Source: CAZABG01 sp964483465 (GTDB lineage: Bacteria > Chlamydiota > Chlamydiia > Chlamydiales > Parachlamydiaceae). From it: DNA of 20,731 nt. The DNA lies in contig CAZABG010000042.1 of the NCBI GenBank assembly GCA_964483465.1, positions 1-20,731 of the forward strand, written 5' to 3'. The position numbers were made by a program, and so were the translations under genes. Positions 1 to 6,157 of the stretch are shown piece by piece. The notes beneath the pieces were generated by a model that saw nothing but the letters and a program-made list of their open reading frames with translations, searched no databases and was not told where the DNA came from. The stretch's first letter is position 1. The number at the start of each line of letters is the position of its first letter.

Positions 1-200
1 AGAAGATCCTGTAAAAAAGCTTTGAGAATGCAGAACCGTAATCAATAATGTAAAAAAGCTCTGAGAGTAACGAACTCGCAGAAGATCCTGTAAAAAAGCT
101 TTGAGAATGCAGAACCGTAATCAATAATGTAAAAAAGCTCTGAGAATAACGAACTCGCAGCAGATCCTGTAAAAAAACTATGAGAATAACGAGCTAGCAG
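1..200. repeat. 79-bp tandem repeat, 2 full copies plus a shortened third
   Basis: Copy 1 is 1-79 and copy 2 is 80-158. They differ at one base only (G67 versus A146). A third copy (159-200) starts the same way but lacks about 40 bases and is less conserved. Each unit is itself two related 39/40-base halves that share TGTAAAAAAGCTNTGAGA, and the loss in copy 3 fits recombination between these halves. Each copy contains GATCCTGTAAAA (5-16, 84-95, 163-174), a word also found at both ends of the hairpin array at 8135-8317. The array lies immediately downstream of the minus-strand gene ending at 204, so it could form part of its 3' untranslated region. The window begins inside the array, so its real extent is unknown. 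Confidence 0.9.
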
Positions 201-203
201 AAA

Positions 204-596
204 CTATTCGTAGTAGCCGTCTTTTAGCTCGTCGACTATTCTGTTATATTTCCTAAGCGTTTCAAGACTTGCGTTATTAACTTTTGCGATTCGTTTATTG
301 TTTTCAATGAGGATATCGGTTGGAGGAGAGCTTGAAATGATCACGGCTGCCTTCTCAAGTGTGTCGTAGTCTGCTTTTCGTCTATTCACTTCAAGGTATA
401 GATTTAATGCCAACTTCAACTTTTCGCAGACAGGTAAGTTTCTTTTTTCTTCAGCAAGGTAAGGCAGAATGATATCAGGATCAGATACTTCACATAATTT
501 AACGGCAAGTGGATTGCATAAATTATCCAGATAAGACAAAGGCGCTTTTGCCATCTCGAAAAGAACAAAGGTTTCAAGCGATTTTACTGGCTGCAT
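204..596 (-). CDS. Hypothetical protein, 130 aa, coupled to the flavoprotein gene
   Basis: I do not recognise this protein. It is a soluble, mainly helical-looking 130-residue sequence without signal peptide or membrane segment. It is rich in Leu, Lys, Glu and Asn, with Cys at 27, 35 and 57. The reading frame is believable because its ATG (594-596) follows a textbook AGGAGG ribosome site (603-608, six bases away) and overlaps the last 13 bases of the upstream flavoprotein gene in another frame. This arrangement implies translational coupling and shared transcription. Its stop is followed at once by the 79-bp tandem repeats. Function cannot be inferred from sequence; the only clue is co-expression with a BaiN-type oxidoreductase. 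Confidence 0.75.
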   Translation of the reverse strand: MQPVKSLETFVLFEMAKAPLSYLDNLCNPLAVKLCEVSDPDIILPYLAEEKRNLPVCEKLKLALNLYLEVNRRKADYDTLEKAAVIISSSPPTDILIENNKRIAKVNNASLETLRKYNRIVDELKDGYYE

Positions 597-1621
597 AAAA
601 ATCCTCCTGTCCAGGCGTTCTGGAAGTTGAATCCGCCGGTAATACCGTCGATGTTAAGCAGCTCTCCAATGATGTGAAGATTCGGAACCTTCTTGCTTTC
701 CATATTTTTAAAATGGATCTCTTTAAGCTCCACGCCCCCTGCCGTTACAAATTCGGCTTTGTAGGTTGTTTTGCCGTCGATTTGGTATTCGGATGCATGC
801 AGTTTTAAAGGATCAAGGCGTTTCAAAAGGTTTTTGGGGATGGTATCTCCCCAATCAATAACAACTTCTGCTTTGTACTGAGCTTCATGCAAATATCTTG
901 CTGCGAAAGCGGATAGCTTTAAAATCGCAGGGCCTGAAAAACCCCAATGCGTAATTAAAATAGGCCCTTCGGTCTGAAAAGCGGTTCCCTTTAAAGAGGC
1001 GCGTCCATAAGGCACCGAAATGCCTGAAAGATCAAGAAGAGGAGATGTCGGACAGTTAAAGGAAAAAAGAGAGGGAACAGGTTTAACTAAAGTATGGCCA
1101 AGGGATTCGGCAAGCGCGTATCCTAAAGGATTTGATCCGGTCGCAAGGATTACCTTGTCGGCATTTAGGATCTCTCCCCCTTTAAGATGAATCGTAAATC
1201 CAGGCTCAATTTTTTCGACCGAGGTTTCAAGGCGAAGTAAAACATTCAGTCTCTTTGCCTCTCGCATGAAGCAGTCGATAATCGTTTGCGAGGAATCGGT
1301 TACAGGAAAAATGCGTCCGTCCTCTTCCGTTTTAAATTCTATTCCCCTCTTTTCAAACCAAGCAAGCGTATCTTTCGGTTGGAATCGATGAAAGGGGCCG
1401 AGCAGTTCTAAATTGCCGCGCGGGTAGTTAGAAACAAGCGATTTAGGATCAAAGCAGGAGTGGGTGACGTTGCATCTTCCTCCCCCCGATATTTTTACTT
1501 TAGCGAGCGGCTGACGCGTTCTTTCAAGAATAACCACTTCGCTTTCCGGGTGGCGCTCTTTAAAATTTAAAGCGGCAAAGAAGCCTGCGGCTCCCCCTCC
1601 AACGACAACAACTTTCATCAT
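584..1621 (-). CDS. NAD(P)/FAD-dependent oxidoreductase, BaiN/HI0933 (YhiN) family, shortened
   Basis: A flavoprotein of the HI0933/YhiN/BaiN family. These proteins bind FAD and are thought to act as reductases, with physiological substrates mostly unknown. Seen in the sequence: an N-terminal dinucleotide-binding motif GGGAAG (8-13) in a Rossmann beta-alpha-beta context, the family signature GGGRCNVT (46-53), an ATGS strand near 160-163, THWGFSGPAIL (224-234), TAGGV (293-297), MESK (307-310) and the C-terminal FAD-binding stretch GITGGFNFQNAW (326-337). At 345 aa it is shorter than the usual roughly 400. The helical insert normally found before TAGGV is reduced to a few dozen residues (about 256-290). 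The start could be the first or second ATG (1621 or 1618). The gene diverges from the photolyase-related gene 46 bp away, and its 3' end overlaps the small hypothetical gene. Confidence 0.88.
   Translation of the reverse strand: MMKVVVVGGGAAGFFAALNFKERHPESEVVILERTRQPLAKVKISGGGRCNVTHSCFDPKSLVSNYPRGNLELLGPFHRFQPKDTLAWFEKRGIEFKTEEDGRIFPVTDSSQTIIDCFMREAKRLNVLLRLETSVEKIEPGFTIHLKGGEILNADKVILATGSNPLGYALAESLGHTLVKPVPSLFSFNCPTSPLLDLSGISVPYGRASLKGTAFQTEGPILITHWGFSGPAILKLSAFAARYLHEAQYKAEVVIDWGDTIPKNLLKRLDPLKLHASEYQIDGKTTYKAEFVTAGGVELKEIHFKNMESKKVPNLHIIGELLNIDGITGGFNFQNAWTGGFLCSQ
603..608 (-). promoter_or_regulatory. Strong Shine-Dalgarno AGGAGG
   Basis: On the minus strand AGGAGG stands six bases before the ATG of the 130-aa gene and lies inside the last codons of the flavoprotein gene. 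It fixes the start of the downstream gene and supports coupling. Confidence 0.8.
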
Positions 1622-1667
1622 AAGGGAAATATTTTATCATAATCCCAATTATCCATATATTAGCTTC
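1622..1667. promoter_or_regulatory. 46-bp divergent promoter region
   Basis: This spacer must drive both the flavoprotein gene (minus) and the photolyase-related gene (plus) unless the promoters lie in coding sequence. On the plus strand TATATT (1656-1661) ends six bases before the ATG. On the minus strand TAAAAT (1636-1631) ends nine bases before the ATG. Neither start has a Shine-Dalgarno site. No convincing -35 hexamers are seen. Both would give leaderless or nearly leaderless transcripts. Confidence 0.4.
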
Positions 1668-3098
1668 ATGGCAACGGTCATTTTTCCGCATCAACTCTAT
1701 GAACACCATCCTGCGCTTAAAAAAGGGCGTCCTGTCTTCCTTGTAGAAGATCCGCTCTTCTTTAAGGATAGTCGATATCCCGTCAATTTTCATAAGCAAA
1801 AACTGATTCTTCACAAAGCCTCGATGTCAGCTTACGCTAAAAGCTTGAAAGAAAAGGGATATAGCGTTCAAGTCGTCTCAAACACTGATTTCATTAAAAA
1901 AATTGAAAAGGCTTATATCTGCGAGCTCTCCGACTACATTCTGGAAAAAAGGGTGAAAAACTGGGGGATTTCGATCGAGTGGCTGCCAGACCCCGGATTT
2001 ATGACTCCAAAAAAGGTCTTAACGGAATGGCTGGGGGAAAAAGACCATTATTCCATGGCAAGCTTTTATATCCTGCAAAGAAAAAGGCTAAATATTTTAG
2101 TCTCGGGCGGAAAGCCGATTGGCGGGAAATGGTCGTTTGATACGGAAAATCGTAAAAAGCTTCCCGCATCCGAGAATTTAATTTCCTATCCTCAAAATAA
2201 CTCACAAGAAGTTAAAGCCGCTCAAAAATGGGTAGAAACCCATTTCCCCAAAAATTTGGGTAGCCCTGAGCCTTTCATCTATCCGGTGACGCATGAAGAG
2301 GCCAAAAAGTGGCTGAAGGATTTCCTTGAACATCGTTTTGAGAATTTTGGCGAATATCAGGATGCGCTTGATTATAGAAGCTCCTACCTTTTTCATTCTA
2401 TACTATCCCCTTTGATTAATATCGGCCTCCTTACTCCCGAACAAGTTGTCGCCTCGGCCTTAAAATATATGAATAAAGTCCCCCTAAACAGTCTTGAAGG
2501 GTTTATAAGGCAAATCATCGGCTGGAGGGAATTTATGCGGGGCGTCTATCTTTTTAAGGGGGTGGAACAGCGCAATTCTAATTATTTCGGGCATAAGAAT
2601 CGATTAAGCCGCCATCTTTATGAAGGGACCACAGGGATAATCCCTGTAGATACGGTAATCAAACGAGCAAATGAGTCCGCCTATGCCCATCATATTGAAC
2701 GGTTAATGGTAATGGGCAACATCATGTTTTTATGCGAAATCGATCCCAAGGAAACCTACCGCTGGTTTATGGAGTTTTTTATCGACGCCTACGACTGGGT
2801 CATGGTCCCTAACGTTTTTGGGATGAGCCAGTGTGCGGATGGTGGTTCAATTGTGACAAAACCCTATTTCTCCGGATCGAATTATCTGAAAAAAATGGGT
2901 AATTATCCTCATGGGGAATGGGAAGAAGTATGGGATGCCCTCTTCTGGCGGTTCATATTCAAGCATAAAGAATTTTTTCAAAGAAATCCCCGCTTATCGG
3001 TAATGGTCAGCAACTTAAACAAAAAAGGAGCTGCCGAGGTCGAGCGCCTTTGCAAAATCGCTGATCGTTTTATTGTGAAACAATCTATCGCTTGCTAA
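1668..3098 (+). CDS. Cryptochrome/photolyase-related protein (DPRP, PhrB-like)
   Basis: A member of the deoxyribodipyrimidine photolyase-related (PhrB/DPRP) branch of the cryptochrome/photolyase family: FAD proteins that repair UV lesions or sense light. Seen: an N-terminal Rossmann-like antenna domain (1-130), the family motif GGKWSFDTENR (152-162), an FAD-binding helical domain with FIRQIIGWREFMRG (279-292), YAHHIERLMVMGN (339-351) and FGMSQCADGG (384-393), and a C-terminal WDALFWRFI (422-430). Length (476) is normal or slightly short. Only Cys 85, 356, 389, 462 and 476 are present. Measured from the HH pair (341-342), the positions expected for the iron-sulphur ligands of Agrobacterium PhrB carry Pro326 and a loop MGNYPHGEWEEVW without Cys. 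A 4Fe-4S cluster therefore seems absent. Whether it repairs (6-4) lesions or is a photoreceptor cannot be decided here. No ribosome site precedes the ATG. Confidence 0.9.
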   Translation: MATVIFPHQLYEHHPALKKGRPVFLVEDPLFFKDSRYPVNFHKQKLILHKASMSAYAKSLKEKGYSVQVVSNTDFIKKIEKAYICELSDYILEKRVKNWGISIEWLPDPGFMTPKKVLTEWLGEKDHYSMASFYILQRKRLNILVSGGKPIGGKWSFDTENRKKLPASENLISYPQNNSQEVKAAQKWVETHFPKNLGSPEPFIYPVTHEEAKKWLKDFLEHRFENFGEYQDALDYRSSYLFHSILSPLINIGLLTPEQVVASALKYMNKVPLNSLEGFIRQIIGWREFMRGVYLFKGVEQRNSNYFGHKNRLSRHLYEGTTGIIPVDTVIKRANESAYAHHIERLMVMGNIMFLCEIDPKETYRWFMEFFIDAYDWVMVPNVFGMSQCADGGSIVTKPYFSGSNYLKKMGNYPHGEWEEVWDALFWRFIFKHKEFFQRNPRLSVMVSNLNKKGAAEVERLCKIADRFIVKQSIAC

Positions 3099-3112
3099 TA
3101 TTATTCCATTAA

Positions 3113-3118
3113 TATAAC
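3113..3118 (+). promoter_or_regulatory. -10-like hexamer TATAAC before the ABC gene
   Basis: TATAAC ends eight bases before the ATG at 3127 in the 28-bp gap after the photolyase-related gene. There is no Shine-Dalgarno site. It suggests separate transcription with a very short or absent leader, but the call rests on one hexamer. Confidence 0.3.
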
Positions 3119-3126
3119 TCGTAATC

Positions 3127-4554
3127 ATGTTTGACATGGGCACCGGTTCGGTGCGAAAGCAGATCTGGGGAATACTGACTCACAAATGGGCCTTGGCCTG
3201 TTTTTTCATGCTCGGTATTATGGAAATTATTTCCGCTTCCTCCTCCCTTTGGCTCGTCAAAATTATGGAAGCGATCACGTCTGGCGAAGACTTCTTTAAC
3301 TACCTTATTTTCTATTTAAGTTCGTTATTGCTTCCTTGCGTGCCGTGGGGATTCGCTTTTATTTTTCGTACCAGCTGGCGCCAGGAGGCTCAAAGAGCTT
3401 TTATCAACGCGTTCGTAAGCTCAAACCGCAATCATATCGGCGAATGGGGAAATAAGGGCGTCCGTGAACAAAAGATGTCAATCCTAACATCCGAAGGGCC
3501 CCAGGCGATCAACCAGCTAATTGATTACGCATTTGACGTTTCTAGCTACTCTTTATCGGTGTTTTTTAATATTTTAGCCCTTTCAATAGTTGTAGAGCCG
3601 CTTTTCATGGTCGCTTTCTCGATAAGCATCGCTGCCGTCGCGATTGTAATAAAATGGAGAAGGCGGGCGCAAAGGCAGCTAACCCAGAAAGCTTTAACAG
3701 CCAGAATCGATCTTGGCCAGTCGCTCCTTGGTGCTTGGGACAACGTCTTAATCGGCAATGACTACAATTTTAAAATTTGGCTTGATAGAACGCAGGCAAG
3801 AACCAACCGCTGCCTTCAGAAAAACGTGGATCTCGAACGCTTTGACCAAATCATGGCCATCTTCGTCTCTCTTTTGACTATGATCCCTGCTCTTCTTGTG
3901 GTGGTTTACTTCGTCATGAAAAATCACAGCAATACGACAGCTCTCGCCTCATTCTTTGTAACGGTTCCTATTCTCTTTTTAATTTTATCCTATACTTACC
4001 AGGTCCTTGCGAATTTCTTCAGATGGGGCATGCATAAAAGTAAGCTGATGGCCATCTACCGTTCCATCCAGCCTTGCCCCGAATCGCCCAATGAAATGCT
4101 CAGCAAAGTTAAGTGGTCAAAGATCCAATATGCTAAGAATGAATCACATAGCGATAAAGATTTTCAAGGCTCAAGAAAGTTTACGCCCCCCTCCTCCCTC
4201 TCTTCTCATCACGATTTAATTCAGCATATTTCAGAACCGGGAAGAATTACCCTAAGGGGCGAAAATGGTGCCGGCAAGTCGACGACATTAATGCTCATAA
4301 AGAAAAGTTTGTCAGAAAAGGCTTTTCTTCTCCCCACTCATAGCCAGTTAAGCTTCAGCACCGAAACAAATAAATACTCAACCGGCGAAAATCTAAAGAA
4401 CCGTTTAACCGAAATTCTTGACAAGGTTGATGTTAACGTTCTTTTACTTGACGAATGGGACGCGAATCTCGACAAGGAAAACCGGGAGCGCCTTTCCCTT
4501 CTCATTGACGAAATCGCCGAGAAAAAATGCGTGATTGAAGTCCGCCATAGATAA
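3127..4554 (+). CDS. ABC transporter-like protein, membrane domain fused to a compact ATPase domain
   Basis: An exporter-type half transporter by layout: a membrane domain with about six hydrophobic segments (roughly 18-46, 58-80, 138-155, 157-176, 242-262, 272-295), then a cytoplasmic nucleotide-binding domain. Seen in the latter: Walker A GENGAGKST (378-386), a signature-like YSTGE (417-421) in place of LSGGQ, Walker B VLLLDEWD (438-445) followed by the D-loop-like ANLD, and a final His (474) in the switch-loop position. The ATPase domain is only about 125 residues, against some 200-240 in normal exporters. The helical subdomain between Q-loop and signature is nearly missing, and the beta subdomain before Walker A is replaced by a polar stretch (about 318-370). 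Substrate unknown; nothing nearby points to one. It may be a degenerate or specialised transporter. No frameshift is seen and the frame is intact. Confidence 0.8.
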   Translation: MFDMGTGSVRKQIWGILTHKWALACFFMLGIMEIISASSSLWLVKIMEAITSGEDFFNYLIFYLSSLLLPCVPWGFAFIFRTSWRQEAQRAFINAFVSSNRNHIGEWGNKGVREQKMSILTSEGPQAINQLIDYAFDVSSYSLSVFFNILALSIVVEPLFMVAFSISIAAVAIVIKWRRRAQRQLTQKALTARIDLGQSLLGAWDNVLIGNDYNFKIWLDRTQARTNRCLQKNVDLERFDQIMAIFVSLLTMIPALLVVVYFVMKNHSNTTALASFFVTVPILFLILSYTYQVLANFFRWGMHKSKLMAIYRSIQPCPESPNEMLSKVKWSKIQYAKNESHSDKDFQGSRKFTPPSSLSSHHDLIQHISEPGRITLRGENGAGKSTTLMLIKKSLSEKAFLLPTHSQLSFSTETNKYSTGENLKNRLTEILDKVDVNVLLLDEWDANLDKENRERLSLLIDEIAEKKCVIEVRHR

Positions 4555-4583
4555 CTAAATGCTCGGCTTATATAATAGGCCCG
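4548..4583 (+). promoter_or_regulatory. Probable promoter of rny with TATAAT next to the start codon
   Basis: A perfect TATAAT (4571-4576) lies seven bases before the ATG at 4584. A weak -35-like TAGATA (4548-4553) is 17 bp upstream, inside the end of the ABC gene. Transcription from it would start at or beside the A of the ATG. No Shine-Dalgarno site is present, consistent with a leaderless message. Confidence 0.45.
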
Positions 4584-6143
4584 ATGCACGAGGAATCTCT
4601 ACCAATTTTTATTTTGACATCGACTACGGGTGCCCTTGTAGGAGCGCTTGCGTTTTGGCTTTACACTCGCGCTAAAATCGGATCTTTTGAGGCGCTCGCC
4701 AAAACGATTATCGAAAAAGGGAGCCAGGAAGCTGAAACATTGAAATCCGCGGCTCACATACAGTTAAAGGAAAAAGAGGTTCAACTTCAACGCGACGCTG
4801 AAAAATACTGGCAAAACGAAAGAAAGAAATTTCAAAATGAAGAAGATCGTATCAAGCAAAGAGAAGATAAGCTTGAAGCACGATTAAATCTTGTAGAAAA
4901 AAAGCTCTCCGATATTGAAAAACGGGAAGCTATTCTTATCGCAAGAAAAGAGCAGCTTGATAAAGACCGCAAGATAACGAGCGAACTTCAAGAAAGACTT
5001 AAATCGGAACTTGAAAGGGCGTCCGGACTTACGCATCACGAAGCAAAAGATTCACTATTGAAAAGCTTAGAAGCAGAAGTTAAGTCGGATGCCGCAAATT
5101 TAACACGTAGAATCGTTCAAGAAGCAAAAGAAAATGCGGAACAGGAAGCGGCAAGGATTATCTCGACCGCCTGCGGAAGAATTGCTTCATCTATTGTGTC
5201 TGATTGCACGATCACGACCTTATCTATCCCAAGCGATGAAATGAAAGGCCGTATTATCGGACGCGAAGGAAGAAATATACGCGCGCTTGAACAAGCAACG
5301 GGGACAACTATTGTCGTAGACGATACACCGGGAGCGATCGTTCTTACCGGTTTTGATCCTGTTAGACGTCATGTTGCAAAGCTTGCCCTTCTTGACATGA
5401 TGGCAGACGGCAGAATCCACCCCACCCGTATCGATGAAGCCGTCCATAAAGCATCGCAAAAAGTACAAAAAGAGATAAGATCCCGTGGCGAAGACGCCGC
5501 GCTCAGAATCGGGGCTTTAAATCTGCATCCTGAAATATTGGATCTATTGGGTAAACTTTCTTTTCGCTATAGTTTTGGACAAAATGTGCTCGATCACTCG
5601 ATTGAAGTCGCAAACATTATGGGCATCATGGCGGCAGAACTTAACCTCGATTCAAAACTTGCAAAGAGAATCGGCCTTCTGCACGACATGGGAAAAGCCG
5701 TTAGCCATGAGATCGAAGGAACGCATGCGGTAATTGGCCATGACCTTGCTCTGAAGTATGGAGAAACAAAGGCTGTTGCAAATGGCATCGGATGCCACCA
5801 TTTTGAGATGGAGGCTTTAAGCGTAGAGGCGAGCTTATGCAGTGCTGCCGATAGCATTTCCGCTTCCCGTCCAGGAGCTCGCATCGAAGCGGTTGAGCAA
5901 TATGTTAAAAGACTCAAAAAACTTGAAGAAATTGCCTACGAATTCCCCGGCATCGAAAAGGCCTACGCCCTTCAGGCAGGTCGGGAAGTCAGAGTGATCG
6001 TACTGCCCGATATGGTAGACGATGACGGTTTAATCAATTTGGCAAGAGACATCAGAAAACGGGTTGAAGATTCAGTCGAATATCCCGGAAAAATTAAAGT
6101 AACAGTGATCCGCGAAAAGCGGGCTGTAGAATACGCAGTTTAG
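4584..6143 (+). CDS. rny: Ribonuclease Y
   Basis: Membrane-anchored endoribonuclease that starts decay of many mRNAs. The full family architecture is visible: one N-terminal membrane helix (about 7-28), a long charged coiled coil (about 35-190), a KH RNA-binding domain (about 210-270) with the GREGRN loop (226-231), and an HD phosphohydrolase domain with the catalytic His367-Asp368 in LLHDMGK, His338 in VLDHS, further metal-ligand candidates His405/His406 and the conserved region around SASRPGAR (426-433). The C-terminal domain ends in VIREKRAVEYA, close to the usual ending of the family. At 519 aa it has the normal size. The next gene begins 14 bp downstream with a ribosome site overlapping the rny stop, so both are probably co-transcribed. 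Confidence 0.97.
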   Translation: MHEESLPIFILTSTTGALVGALAFWLYTRAKIGSFEALAKTIIEKGSQEAETLKSAAHIQLKEKEVQLQRDAEKYWQNERKKFQNEEDRIKQREDKLEARLNLVEKKLSDIEKREAILIARKEQLDKDRKITSELQERLKSELERASGLTHHEAKDSLLKSLEAEVKSDAANLTRRIVQEAKENAEQEAARIISTACGRIASSIVSDCTITTLSIPSDEMKGRIIGREGRNIRALEQATGTTIVVDDTPGAIVLTGFDPVRRHVAKLALLDMMADGRIHPTRIDEAVHKASQKVQKEIRSRGEDAALRIGALNLHPEILDLLGKLSFRYSFGQNVLDHSIEVANIMGIMAAELNLDSKLAKRIGLLHDMGKAVSHEIEGTHAVIGHDLALKYGETKAVANGIGCHHFEMEALSVEASLCSAADSISASRPGARIEAVEQYVKRLKKLEEIAYEFPGIEKAYALQAGREVRVIVLPDMVDDDGLINLARDIRKRVEDSVEYPGKIKVTVIREKRAVEYAV

Positions 6144-6146
6144 GAG
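6142..6146 (+). promoter_or_regulatory. Shine-Dalgarno AGGAG overlapping the rny stop
   Basis: AGGAG begins on the second base of the rny stop codon and is 11 bases before the ATG at 6158. It supports this start and an rny/DUF3604-like operon. Confidence 0.6.
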
Positions 6147-6157
6147 AAAAATAGTCA

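Noticed and set aside
1..200. Possible CRISPR array
   Set aside because: Whole 79-bp units are repeated with no unique spacers and no cas genes nearby; it is an ordinary tandem repeat.
1560..1814. Minus-strand reading frame across the divergent promoter
   Set aside because: It overlaps two well supported genes and shows no family features.
5220..5917. Minus-strand frames inside rny
   Set aside because: They lie wholly under the conserved KH and HD domains and lack start signals.
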